This document shows positions 8,561 through 17,146 of a stretch of DNA of 64,000 nucleotides, one piece after another. The stretch lies in NCBI RefSeq assembly GCF_900107135.1, contig NZ_FNOV01000002.1, forward strand, positions 124,001 through 188,000, written 5' to 3'. This stretch comes from Hymenobacter psychrophilus (lineage in GTDB: Bacteria > Bacteroidota > Bacteroidia > Cytophagales > Hymenobacteraceae). The notes below the pieces were generated by a model. That model was given only the letters and a program-made list of their open reading frames with translations, was not told the DNA's origin and searched no databases. The position numbers were made by a program, and so were the translations under genes. Positions within the stretch are counted from its first letter, which is position 1. Each line of letters opens with the position of its first letter.

Positions 8561-8794
8561 ATGGCAACCAACGACCTCAATAAGCTCCAGGAAATTCTCA
8601 ACGGCGCCGAAGACAATCATGCTTTGCTGACCCAGGTTCGCAAGCAGGCTTCTAAAATCAACAGCATGATGGATGAGCTGAATGCCATGCTGGAGCCCGG
8701 CTACAAAATTGAGAAGAAAGAGCGCAAGCCGCGTGCTGCTAATGGCACCGGCAAAGGCCCCGGCCGGCCGCGCAAAAACGCCGCTGCCGAATAA
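8561..8794 (+). CDS. Small basic protein with AT-hook-like tail
   Basis: A 77-residue protein. The first 45 residues predict one or two helices (NDLNKLQEILNGAEDNHALL). The last 30 are basic and glycine/proline-rich and contain GPGRPRKN, which resembles the GRP core of AT-hooks that bind the DNA minor groove. A DNA- or nucleoid-associated role is possible but unproven. The gene has its own candidate promoter and a terminator immediately after it, implying a separately and possibly abundantly expressed small protein. Confidence 0.75.
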   Translation: MATNDLNKLQEILNGAEDNHALLTQVRKQASKINSMMDELNAMLEPGYKIEKKERKPRAANGTGKGPGRPRKNAAAE

Positions 8795-8816
8795 TATATC
8801 CGGTAGGTTTATACCC

Positions 8817-8855
8817 AAAAATGCCCGGCTGCCATGAAGGCAGCCGGGCATTTTT
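8817..8855. terminator. Bidirectional terminator, 17-bp perfect stem
   Basis: Bases 8817-8833 pair with 8839-8855 around a 5-nt loop, with an A-tract before and a T-tract after. It serves the small basic protein gene (+) and the M28 peptidase gene (-), which converge here. Confidence 0.9.
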
Positions 8856-8886
8856 ATTGCGGCGTAGTTACTCCGCGGTGGGGCCG

Positions 8887-10287
8887 TTAAAGACCGTATT
8901 TACTCAGCAGATACACCAGCGCAGCCATACTGGCGCCGCCCAGTTCCAACTCGCGGCGGTTCACCTTATCGAAGGTATCGGCGGCGGTGTGGTGGATATC
9001 AAAATAGCGCTGCGAGTCGCAATCGTAGCCGACCAGGGCTTTTGCCTGCCCTTTTAGCGGACCGATATCGGTACCGGCGTGGCCCGGTGCGAGCAGGCCG
9101 CTACCGTAAGGCGCAAAGAGAGGCTGCCAGGCCACTATTTTGCGCACCACGGACGGAGCGGCCTCGATATTAAAGCCCCTGGGCGTGAAGCCGCCACCGT
9201 CGGACTCGATAGCAGCCAGGTGGTTTTCGTTGCTGGCCTTGGCCAGCTCGGCGTATTTAAGGCCCCCGCGGTTGCCGTTTTCCTCATTCATGAACAGCAC
9301 GGCCCGCACGGTGCGCTCGGGGCGCAGGCCGGTGGCCTTCAGCAAGCGTAGTGCTTCCATGCTTTGCACGCAGCCCGTGCCATCGTCGTGGGCACCCTGG
9401 CCCAGGTCCCAGGAGTCGAGGTGGCCGCCCACGGTGATAATCTGGTCGGGGTACTTTGAGCCCTTGATTTCGCCGACAACGTTGTAGCTTTTCACGTCGG
9501 GCAGGGTCTGGCAGCTCATTTCCAGCTCCACGGTCAGCTTCGAGTCTGCCTTGAGCAGCTGGCTGAGTTCGTCGGCGCCCATAGTGCTGAGGGCGGCGGC
9601 GGGCACCTGCGTTACGCCTTCCTGGTAGCTCATGGTACCGGTGTGGGGCAGGTCGTCGTGGGCGAGCGTGAGGCTGCGCACGAGGGCGCCCACCGCCCCA
9701 CGCTTGGCGGCAGCAGCGGCCCCGGAGCGGCGCTGGTCGCCGGCTTCGCCGTAGGCTTGGCCAGTTTCCACGTATAGCGGGTTCATGGGGCGGTTGAAGA
9801 ACACGAACTTGCCCTTCACCCTGGCCTCGGGCAGAGCGGCCAGCTCGGCCAGGCTTTGCACCTCCACCACGCCGGCCCGCAGCTTGCCACCGGTGCCCAC
9901 CGAGCCGCCCAGCGCCGCCACGTTCAGGCTCACGCCCTTGCCCTTATCGCCCCGGATGCTGGCTTTCTCGGGCTTGCCGCGTACCCAGTGGGGCACCATC
10001 ACTTCCTGCAGGTACACGCGGTCGAGGCCGAGTTTTTCCATGGTCGTCTGGCCCCACTGCACGGCCTGAGCGGCCTGGGGCGAGCCACTGAGGCGGGCAC
10101 CAATCTGGCCGGTGAGGTAGCGCAGATTCTCGTAGCTCTGCCCCTGGGCGAGAGCCTCATTATAGATACGGCGGATATTAGCTGAGTCGGTGGCGGAGGG
10201 AACCGTCTGGGCCCGCGTGGCCAGCGGGGCGGCAGAAAGTAGCAGCGCCAGCGCAAGGGTGCGGCGGAGAAGAACAGTTCGCATCAT
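8887..10287 (-). CDS. M28-family metallopeptidase (carboxypeptidase Q-like)
   Basis: A 466-residue secreted zinc peptidase. The signal peptide is RTVLLRRTLALALLLSAAP. A PA-like inserted domain occupies the middle (KFVFFNRPMNP to KRGAVGALVRS). The M28 catalytic part has the di-zinc ligands in GGHLDSWDLGQGAHDDG, NEENGNRGG (Glu pair), ESDGG and IHHTAADTFD. The start is placed at 10287 (ATGATG) because the longer frame to 10392 would overlap the upstream phosphatase stop and lacks a signal peptide at its beginning. It is likely co-transcribed with the phosphatase gene. Confidence 0.92.
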   Translation of the reverse strand: MMRTVLLRRTLALALLLSAAPLATRAQTVPSATDSANIRRIYNEALAQGQSYENLRYLTGQIGARLSGSPQAAQAVQWGQTTMEKLGLDRVYLQEVMVPHWVRGKPEKASIRGDKGKGVSLNVAALGGSVGTGGKLRAGVVEVQSLAELAALPEARVKGKFVFFNRPMNPLYVETGQAYGEAGDQRRSGAAAAAKRGAVGALVRSLTLAHDDLPHTGTMSYQEGVTQVPAAALSTMGADELSQLLKADSKLTVELEMSCQTLPDVKSYNVVGEIKGSKYPDQIITVGGHLDSWDLGQGAHDDGTGCVQSMEALRLLKATGLRPERTVRAVLFMNEENGNRGGLKYAELAKASNENHLAAIESDGGGFTPRGFNIEAAPSVVRKIVAWQPLFAPYGSGLLAPGHAGTDIGPLKGQAKALVGYDCDSQRYFDIHHTAADTFDKVNRRELELGGASMAALVYLLSKYGL

Positions 10288-10372
10288 GGGAGAAAGAGGG
10301 ACGGAAGAGAAAGCGGCAAAGTGGTTAATAGAAGCATAAGCGGGCCGCAGGGTTGCAGCCGGCCGGCGGCGG

Positions 10373-10939
10373 CTAGTGGCTGCGCACGCCATAGTGGTGG
10401 GCTACCGCCGTAGCTGGCCGGGCAGCGTCGGTGGGCAGGCGCACTTCCAGCAGGTAATCGTAGGCTTCGTCGGGTATGCCGGGCACGGGCCGGGGGGCAC
10501 CCAGGGCATCCACGGTTTCGAGCATGGTATTGGAGTGGCCCACGACCAGTACGTTTTGGCTGGGGTAGTCGCGGCGGATGCGGGCGGCCAGCGCGGGCAG
10601 GTCGCGGGCGTCGTAGAGCAATACTGGCAGGGCGCGGGCCGCGGCCAGGGGCTGGGCCGTGGTGCGGGTACGCTTGGTATCGGTACTGAAAACGGCACTC
10701 AGGCGAGTCTGGCGCGGAATAGCCGCGGCCAGCGCCTGTGCGCGGGCTTGGCCCTCAGGCATCAGGGCTGGGTCGGTGAGACCGGGCGTGAGGTCTTTTT
10801 CGGCGTGGCGCACCACGTACACCCGGGTTTCGGGGCCTGTGGGCGTGGCTACCGGAGCGGCTTTGCGCACGCAGGCACCCGCTACGCCAAGCAACAGGGT
10901 GGCAACAAGCAGAAGGCGAAGGACGGGCAGTAGTTTCAT
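10373..10939 (-). CDS. Histidine phosphatase (phosphoglycerate-mutase fold) lipoprotein
   Basis: A 188-residue protein with a signal peptide and lipobox GAC near residue 23. The phosphatase motif VRHAEK carries the catalytic His, followed by FSTDTKRTRTTAQPL (second Arg region) and VVGHSNT (second His). It is short for the superfamily, close to the SixA/PhoE-type minimal fold. The substrate is unknown; export suggests a periplasmic phosphomonoesterase. Its stop lies 85 bp before the M28 peptidase start, suggesting one transcript. Confidence 0.88.
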   Translation of the reverse strand: MKLLPVLRLLLVATLLLGVAGACVRKAAPVATPTGPETRVYVVRHAEKDLTPGLTDPALMPEGQARAQALAAAIPRQTRLSAVFSTDTKRTRTTAQPLAAARALPVLLYDARDLPALAARIRRDYPSQNVLVVGHSNTMLETVDALGAPRPVPGIPDEAYDYLLEVRLPTDAARPATAVAHHYGVRSH

Positions 10940-11245
10940 AGTAGTAAGGGCCGTTTTTCGTGTTTCAGCAGCAAGGACCAGTAATTAGGACGCCTATGGA
11001 CCCAACTTGGCACTGTTCGCTTGTAAAGCTACTCATCAACGCGACTATGGCTCCGGCCCACTGACCGGCGACGTAGGGGCCGACCGAAGGCTTCAGAATT
11101 ATTTAACGGGCTAGAATCCGGCTCAAACAAGCGCTATTGGATCTTTGTCGTAAAAACGATAGTATTATCTGGCTATCGTATAAATTTGTATGGTGTAGCC
11201 TCTGGCTGTTCTCTTTTCCGCCTCTATCCGATTGTTCCGGTTAAT
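10940..11245. other. Intergenic gap between divergent genes
   Basis: This 306-bp region separates the minus-strand phosphatase from the plus-strand T9SS protein. The only signal I see is a perfect -7-like box TAAATTTG at 11181-11188 on the plus strand. No TTG lies at the expected upstream distance. No RNA gene or open frame with support is visible. Confidence 0.5.
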
Positions 11246-12679
11246 ATGAAAAAAGCAATACTTTCCCTTGTAGCGCTGGCTAGCTGGCTGGCATATCATC
11301 CCGCACAGGCACAGGTAGCCAATGGCGTAACGGAAATCATTACCGATTTCGGGGGTTTCTGGCGAAGTGGCTCGGGCACCACCGGCAATGCGGCCACTAA
11401 CGCGCTCAAGCCCGATAACTCCCATAACTTACTGGCCTTCAAGATCGGGGCAAACATTTTCTCTACCCGGGTCAACAATGCCAAGCTGGACGAAAAAGGC
11501 ATTCTATATGTAAAAAGTGAATACCAGGCGTTGCCGGTACTCAGCATTGAGGGTACCATCGGCAGCAACACCAAAGTCGCGCTGGGGCAACTCTACGATA
11601 ACGTAAATAATGGCCCCAGCGTGCCCCCACCCGCCGGCAACCTCTCCCCCTACCTGCGCGACGGCCTAAATGGCCTCGACCTGGGGACGGGCGTGGCTAA
11701 TGTGCCGGCCGGCAAGGTCGATTTTGGTATTAACAGCGTCAAGATTACGTCGCTGAACGATGGCAACCCCGACATTATCGTTACGCAGATTGCCTCCCCA
11801 GGCGGGGCCCAGGATGTATACCAGTTTCTGGACGCCAATGACCAGATAATAGGAAATTCAGTGTCTATTAACGTGAGCAACCTGCCGGTGGTAGGCAACT
11901 GGATAGCCGATTTTTATGAGGCCAGCAGTAACCCTATGACGCTCACGTCCGGCTTTACCAACAGCGAGCGGCCTATCCGGCTGTGGGCCGGCGACTTCGG
12001 CGCCTTTGGTATTACCGGTGCCAATGTGGCTTCCATCCGCAAATTCCGCCTCAACATAAACGGCAACAGCGACCTGGCTTTTGTGGCCTACAACACTGAT
12101 GCGGCGGAGTTGCGCAACCCGCTGCCCGTTACGCTCACCTTTTTTGGTGGACAGGGTAAGGCCACGTATTCCGACCTGACCTGGAACACGGCTCAAGAGG
12201 TTAATTCGGCCGCCTTTGAGGTGGAGTACAGCACCACCGGCCGCGACTTTGCGGTGGTGGGCCGGGTGGAAGCGGCCGGCAACACTGTTGCGGCCCAGCG
12301 GTACACGTTTCGCCACAACACCAGCCAAGCGGGCGCCCGCTATTACCGCCTGCATCAGCTCGACCTAGATGGAACCAGCACGTACTCGGCGGTAGCAACG
12401 CTGGCTTCAGCGGCCGGTACGGCGCGGGTTACGGCGGCCCCCAACCCCTTCGGCGGCTCGCTGAAGCTGCTGGTGTCTGGCACTGGGGAAGCCCCGGCCA
12501 GCGTACGGGTACAGCTCAGCACGCTTACTGGCCGCGTGGTTCACCAGCGCACGTTTGAGCGGCCCGGCCAGTCGGCCACGCTGGAGCTGACTGGTTTGGC
12601 GGCTCTACCAGCCGGCCTGTACCTGGCCCGGGTGGTAGTGGATGGCCAGACAACCGTGCTGAAGGTGGTGAAAGAGTAG
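11246..12679 (+). CDS. T9SS cargo protein, function unknown
   Basis: A 477-residue protein beginning MKKAILSLVALASW with a clear signal peptide (cleavage near AQAQ). The mature N-terminal 290 residues form an unrecognised beta-rich domain with repeated Asn/Gly turns. Residues about 310-390 resemble a FnIII-like linker found in Bacteroidota surface proteins (LTFFGGQGKATYSDLTWNT). The last 75 residues are a type A sorting domain: APNPFGGSLKLLVSG, VRVQLSTLTGRVVHQ, LPAGLYLARVVVDGQ. It should be exported by the type IX system and attached at the cell surface. ATG 11246 is preferred over an upstream in-frame alternative start at 11186 because only it gives a proper signal peptide. Confidence 0.88.
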   Translation: MKKAILSLVALASWLAYHPAQAQVANGVTEIITDFGGFWRSGSGTTGNAATNALKPDNSHNLLAFKIGANIFSTRVNNAKLDEKGILYVKSEYQALPVLSIEGTIGSNTKVALGQLYDNVNNGPSVPPPAGNLSPYLRDGLNGLDLGTGVANVPAGKVDFGINSVKITSLNDGNPDIIVTQIASPGGAQDVYQFLDANDQIIGNSVSINVSNLPVVGNWIADFYEASSNPMTLTSGFTNSERPIRLWAGDFGAFGITGANVASIRKFRLNINGNSDLAFVAYNTDAAELRNPLPVTLTFFGGQGKATYSDLTWNTAQEVNSAAFEVEYSTTGRDFAVVGRVEAAGNTVAAQRYTFRHNTSQAGARYYRLHQLDLDGTSTYSAVATLASAAGTARVTAAPNPFGGSLKLLVSGTGEAPASVRVQLSTLTGRVVHQRTFERPGQSATLELTGLAALPAGLYLARVVVDGQTTVLKVVKE

Positions 12680-12743
12680 CCACCGAATGTTTTACGCCCC
12701 CGCTTCAGCCAAACATTTCGGGCGGGCCATCAGTAGTAGCAGC

Positions 12744-12773
12744 AAGGCCCTTCCGGCAACGGGAGGGCCTTTT
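12744..12773 (+). terminator. Rho-independent terminator
   Basis: An 11-bp stem (12744-12754 with 12761-12771, one G-U pair) with a 6-nt loop and a short T run follows the T9SS cargo gene. It separates that gene from the ABC transporter operon. Confidence 0.7.
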
Positions 12774-12810
12774 GCTTGCGCAGCCCGCCTCTTCCTCAAC
12801 CAGCCTACCT

Positions 12811-13833
12811 ATGCCCACCCCCGAACCCGCTATTGAAGTCCGGAACCTGACCAAGCGCTACGGGAGCCACACGGCGGTGCAGGACGTGTCGTTTCGGGTA
12901 GAGGCGGGCGAGACGCTGGTGCTGCTGGGGCCCAGCGGCTGCGGCAAAACCACGCTGCTGCGCATGCTCAACCGCCTCGTAGAGCCCGATAGCGGCGTGG
13001 TGCTCATCAATGGCCAGCACGTGCGCAGCCAGCCCCCGGAGCTACTGCGCCGGGGCATCGGCTACGTTATTCAGCAAGTGGGCCTGCTACCCCACTACAC
13101 GGTGGCCGAAAACGTGGCCGTGGTACCCCAGCTGCTGGGCTATGCCCCGGCCATAATAGCGGCCCGCACCGCGGAGCTGCTGAACCGCCTGCACCTGCCG
13201 CCCGAGCGATTCGCAGGCCAGTGTCCCAGCCAGCTTTCGGGGGGCCAGCAGCAGCGCGTGGGCCTGGCCCGGGCCCTGGCCGCCGACCCGCCCGTTGTGC
13301 TGCTCGACGAGCCTTTCGGGGCCCTCGACCCGATTACGCGGGCCAGCATCCGGCGCGAGTTTCGGGAGCTGCCCGAACTGCGCCGCACCACGGTGGTACT
13401 GGTGACGCACGACGTAACCGAGGCCTTCGAGCTGGCCGACCAGATTCTGCTGCTCGACGCCGGCCGGGTGCAGCAGCTGGGCCCGCCCCGCGAGCTGCTG
13501 CTACGCCCCGCCAATGACTTCGTGCGCCGCTTTTTCGCCGCCGAGCAGCTGGCCTTGCAACTGCGGGCTCTGCGACTGACTGACGTGCTGACTGAGCTGC
13601 CGGCGGCGGACGAAAAACAATTCGTAAGCACCATCGAATCAACCAGTAGCCCCCTTCCTCCTACTGCATCGGTACAGGAGGCGCTGGAGCAGCTGAGCAA
13701 TACCTCAACATCCGCTGCCGGCGAGCCGACAGTCTGGGTGCAGCTGTCGGAAAGCACTGCCCGGCCTCTTACCTACGCTACGCTTATGGCTGCCTTTGGC
13801 AGGGCCGTACGGCGGCTGGCGACGGAAGCATAA
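12811..13833 (+). CDS. ABC transporter ATPase, glycine betaine/osmoprotectant type
   Basis: A 340-residue ATPase of the OpuA/ProV type. It has Walker A GPSGCGKTT, a Q-loop in YVIQQVGLLPHYT, signature LSGGQQQR, Walker B VVLLDEP, D-loop GALDP and the switch His in LVTHD. Residues beyond about 245 form a short extension whose low similarity to CBS domains is not clear enough to name. It should energise uptake of a quaternary ammonium osmoprotectant through the permease/binding fusion encoded next. ATG 12811 starts right before the conserved IEVRNLTKRYG; a TTG at 12772 lies in the terminator. A palindrome separates it from the permease gene. Confidence 0.93.
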   Translation: MPTPEPAIEVRNLTKRYGSHTAVQDVSFRVEAGETLVLLGPSGCGKTTLLRMLNRLVEPDSGVVLINGQHVRSQPPELLRRGIGYVIQQVGLLPHYTVAENVAVVPQLLGYAPAIIAARTAELLNRLHLPPERFAGQCPSQLSGGQQQRVGLARALAADPPVVLLDEPFGALDPITRASIRREFRELPELRRTTVVLVTHDVTEAFELADQILLLDAGRVQQLGPPRELLLRPANDFVRRFFAAEQLALQLRALRLTDVLTELPAADEKQFVSTIESTSSPLPPTASVQEALEQLSNTSTSAAGEPTVWVQLSESTARPLTYATLMAAFGRAVRRLATEA

Positions 13834-13868
13834 ACATTGAGTTGTTTAGAGAGTATTCCAACCCAATT

Positions 13869-13972
13869 AAGAACGTCCTGCTGAGCTTAGCGAAGCACCT
13901 CTACCGCTTCGTTGGATTAACCAGTGCAACGAAGCGGTAGAGATGCTTCGGCAAGCTCAGCAGGACGTTCTT
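13869..13972. repeat. Long intergenic palindrome (46-bp arms)
   Basis: Bases 13869-13914 are the reverse complement of 13927-13972 at 43 of 46 positions, around a 12-nt loop. It sits between the ATPase and permease genes of one operon. The right arm contains GTAGAGATGCTTCGGC, a GTAG followed by a small hairpin, reminiscent of REP elements. Confidence 0.9.
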
Positions 13973-14016
13973 CTGATTCTCAAACAGCATCCTCTTACCA
14001 TCCGCACCCTCTCCCC

Positions 14017-15576
14017 TTGAGCATCCTCACCGAACTTTTCGCCTTCTGGCAGGCGCAGGCCGACAAGCTGGGGCAGCAAACGCTGCAACACATCGGGCTC
14101 ACGGCGGCGTCGTTGCTGGCGGGCGTGGCGGTGGGCGTGCCACTGGGGCTGCTGCTCACGCGCCGGCCGCGGCTGGCGCCCTGGGTGCTGGGCGGGGCCG
14201 GGGTACTGCAAACCATTCCGAGCATTGCGCTGCTGGGCTTCCTGATTCCGGTGCTGGGCATTGGGCCGGGACCGGCTATTCTGGCTTTGTTTCTGTACTC
14301 GCTGCTGCCCATTGTGCGCAACACGGTGGCGGGCGTGCAGGGCGTAGATGCCGCCGTGGTGGACGCCGCCCGCGGCCTGGGCCTGACGGATGGGCAGGTG
14401 CTGCGCCGCGTGGAGCTGCCGCTGGCGTTGCCGGTGCTGCTGGCCGGCATCCGCACGGCGGCCGTTATAAACGTGGGCGTGGCCACGCTGGCGGCCTACG
14501 TGGCGGCGGGCGGGCTGGGCGAATTCATCTTCGGCGGCATTGCCCTGAACAACCCGACCATGATTCTGGCCGGTGCCATTCCGGCCGCGGCGCTGGCCTT
14601 GTTGTTTGATGCCGCCCTGGCGGGCGTGCAGCACCTGCGCGGGCGGCGGCTGGCCTGGGCCGGCCGGGCCCTGCTGCTGGCGCTGCCTTTGCTGGCGGGC
14701 CTGTACCTGCTGCCCCGCGCCACTTCCAAGCTGCTGGCCGGCTTCAGCCCCGAGTTTGTGGGCCGCTCCGATGGGCTGCCGGGCCTGCGCCGGCTCTACG
14801 GCCTCTACCCGGCCTCAGTAGTGCTGGCGCCCGCCCTGGTGTACGAGGCCGCCCGTAGCGGCGACGTGGACCTGATTGACGGTTATTCCACCGACGGCCG
14901 CATCCGGGCCTACGACCTGCGGGTGCTGCGCGACGACCGCCACGCCTTCCCGCCCTACCAGGCCGCCCCGGTGGTGCGCCGCCAGACCCTGCAAGCCCAC
15001 CCCGAGCTGGCCCCCGCCCTGGCCCAACTGGCCGGCCAGCTTTCCGATTCGGTGATGACGGAGCTGAATTACCGGGTCGATATCCGCCACGAAACGCCCC
15101 GGGCCGTGGCCCACGATTTTCTGCGCCGCCGCGGGCTGTGGCGCGAACCGCAGCCGGCTACCGGGGCCACCATCCGGCTGGGCTCCAAGATTTTCGGCGA
15201 GCAGTACATCCTGGCCGAGCTCTACGCGGCCCTGATTAGGGGTAATACTAACTTGGGCGTAGAGGCCAAAACGGGCCTGGGCGGCACCAGCATCTGCGCC
15301 GACGCGCTGCGCACCGGCGCCATCGACCTCTACCCCGAATACAGCGGCACCGGCCTGCTGGTGGTGCTCCAGCCCCCGCCCGCCGTCCTCGATTCGCTGG
15401 GCCCCGACCCGGCCGCCGTGCTGGCCTACGTGCGCCGCGAGTACCGCCGCCGCTACCAGCTGGAATGGCTGGCCCCGCTGGGCTTCAACAATACCTACGC
15501 GCTGCTCATGCGCCGCCAACAGGCCGAGCAGCTGGGCATCAGTTCGGTATCGGAGCTGAGCGCGTATCTGAAATGA
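14017..15576 (+). CDS. ABC osmoprotectant permease fused to a substrate-binding domain
   Basis: About 519 residues. Residues 1-215 are an OpuB/OpuC-type permease with five or six membrane segments and an EAA loop (DAARGLGLTDGQ...PLALPVLLAG). One more membrane segment (about 220-235) leads to a binding domain. That domain reads first the part normally second in OsmF/OpuBC proteins (EFVGRSDGLPGL, GYSTDGRI, DDRHAFPPYQAAPVV) and then the part normally first (IRLGSKIFGEQYILAEL, IDLYPEYSGTGL, GFNNTYALLM), ending SVSELSAYLK. This looks like a circular permutation, not a truncation. The start is uncertain: TTG 14017 is the first plausible codon after the palindrome; no ATG precedes the first membrane helix in frame. 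Confidence 0.88.
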   Translation: MSILTELFAFWQAQADKLGQQTLQHIGLTAASLLAGVAVGVPLGLLLTRRPRLAPWVLGGAGVLQTIPSIALLGFLIPVLGIGPGPAILALFLYSLLPIVRNTVAGVQGVDAAVVDAARGLGLTDGQVLRRVELPLALPVLLAGIRTAAVINVGVATLAAYVAAGGLGEFIFGGIALNNPTMILAGAIPAAALALLFDAALAGVQHLRGRRLAWAGRALLLALPLLAGLYLLPRATSKLLAGFSPEFVGRSDGLPGLRRLYGLYPASVVLAPALVYEAARSGDVDLIDGYSTDGRIRAYDLRVLRDDRHAFPPYQAAPVVRRQTLQAHPELAPALAQLAGQLSDSVMTELNYRVDIRHETPRAVAHDFLRRRGLWREPQPATGATIRLGSKIFGEQYILAELYAALIRGNTNLGVEAKTGLGGTSICADALRTGAIDLYPEYSGTGLLVVLQPPPAVLDSLGPDPAAVLAYVRREYRRRYQLEWLAPLGFNNTYALLMRRQQAEQLGISSVSELSAYLK

Positions 15577-15739
15577 CGAAGCTGTTTAGAAAGTCGGGCT
15601 TTCTCTCAATATGCCCCCGAGACAAATGTGGTGAACCAGATGCTCAAGCTCATTCGGGTTCGACGGTTAATATGTTAGACGCAGGAGCGGTATTGCCAGT
15701 GAACTTTCACCACACCAGTTCCAACATAATAGCCATCCG

Positions 15740-17146
15740 CTAGTGCAGCACCACGCGCTTCGTGAGGTTGACGGTACCGGCTGTCAGTCGTAGTGAGTAC
15801 ACACCCGCAGGTAGTTCTCCCGCCCACATATCGAAGCTGGTACCGGTACCAGGGAGCCGGACTGACTGATGGCGCACTGGCTGGCTCAGTGCATTGAACA
15901 AAGTGGCCTCTACCAGAGTAGCACCCGTTATGCCCGGCACCTGTACAGTAAAGCGGCGCGTAGTCGGATTAGGAAATATTTGTACCGCTGCCGAAAGGGC
16001 AGGTACAGAGGCCAAAGGCAATGAAGACTTATTCAACAGCACCGAAACCCCCAGGCTGCTAACTCCGTTAGCCACTGCCAGATCGGGACGGCCGTCTCCA
16101 TTCAGGTCAGCTACCGCCATATCCCAAGGATAGTAGCCGGCCGAGTGGGCAACGGCAGGCGCAAAGCCGCCCGTAGCCTGAGCTAACAGCACCGATATCG
16201 TACCACTTCCATAGTTGGCCACGACTAAATCGAGGCGGCCGTCGCCGTTAACGTCACCCACCACCACGCCCCGCGGACTGGTACCAACGTCATACTTTAC
16301 GGCTGCCGCAAAACTCCCTCCGGCTTGTCCTAATATCACCGACACCTTGCTGTCGAAGTAGCTGCTCACCGCCAGGTCGGGGCGGCCATCGCCGTTGAAA
16401 TCGCCTACCGCCAGACCCTGGGCGTAGGCATCGGTGTTATAGAACTGAGATGTCGCGAAGCCCCCACTGGCTTGGGCTAACAGCACCGCTACAACATCGC
16501 CGCTGGCGGTAACTAAGTCGGGGCGACCGTCATCATTGAAATCGGCCACCACTAGCCCGATGGGGTAAATGACAGTTGGGTAGCTCACAACTGGCGCAAA
16601 ACCACCGGTGGCCTGCGCCAATAGCACCGATACATTGTCGCCGTAGTTGTTGGCCGTGGCCAGGTCGGGGCGACCATCCCCGTTGAAATCGGCCACCACT
16701 ACACCGTTAGGCTTGCGGTCGGTTGGGTAGCTCACGGCCGACGCGAAACCACCCGTGGCCTGGGCCATCAACACCGTCACGCTGTTGTCATCTTCGTTGG
16801 TCGTAACCAAGTCAGGGCGGCCGTCGGCGTTGAAATCGGCCGTTGCCACGCTGTTGGTGCCGCTACCGGTACGGTAATCGCGGGGTGCCGCAAAACCGCC
16901 CCCGACCAGCGCCAGCAGCACCGACACGTTACCACCACCATTATTAGCAGTAACCAGATCGGGACGGCCATCGGCGTTAAAATCGGCCACCACTACGCTG
17001 TGGGGGTAGCTGCCGGCCTGATAGCTAGCCGGTGAACCAAAGATGAGCTGGCCATATGCTGCATGCCCTAGTCCGGCGCTCAAGGTAAGTAGCAGCGCCA
17101 CACGGGCAACCGGCGTGGCAAGCAAGGCGGAAACGCATTTCAACAT
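15740..17146 (-). CDS. FG-GAP/VCBS repeat protein with T9SS sorting domain
   Basis: A 468-residue secreted protein. After the signal peptide (ALLLTLSAGLGHAAYGQ) come seven FG-GAP-like repeats of about 45-50 residues, each with a VADFNGDGRPDL calcium-binding loop followed by VSVLLAQATGGF. These build a beta-propeller as in integrin alpha chains. The last 80 residues are a type A sorting domain (VQIFPNPTTRRFTVQ, LPAGVYSLRLTAG). It is expected on the cell surface, possibly in adhesion. ATG 17146 is chosen; the TTG two codons upstream is unnecessary. The DNA repeats of the propeller (about 16060-17000) are visible as an imperfect tandem array. Confidence 0.92.
   Translation of the reverse strand: MLKCVSALLATPVARVALLLTLSAGLGHAAYGQLIFGSPASYQAGSYPHSVVVADFNADGRPDLVTANNGGGNVSVLLALVGGGFAAPRDYRTGSGTNSVATADFNADGRPDLVTTNEDDNSVTVLMAQATGGFASAVSYPTDRKPNGVVVADFNGDGRPDLATANNYGDNVSVLLAQATGGFAPVVSYPTVIYPIGLVVADFNDDGRPDLVTASGDVVAVLLAQASGGFATSQFYNTDAYAQGLAVGDFNGDGRPDLAVSSYFDSKVSVILGQAGGSFAAAVKYDVGTSPRGVVVGDVNGDGRLDLVVANYGSGTISVLLAQATGGFAPAVAHSAGYYPWDMAVADLNGDGRPDLAVANGVSSLGVSVLLNKSSLPLASVPALSAAVQIFPNPTTRRFTVQVPGITGATLVEATLFNALSQPVRHQSVRLPGTGTSFDMWAGELPAGVYSLRLTAGTVNLTKRVVLH

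Noticed and set aside
15465..15743. 92-codon plus-strand frame overlapping the end of the transporter gene
   Set aside because: Begins inside the binding domain in another frame and shows no coding character after it.
16060..17000. Regularly spaced repeats that could be taken for a CRISPR array
   Set aside because: They are imperfect repeats of about 150 bp that encode FG-GAP propeller blades within one open frame.
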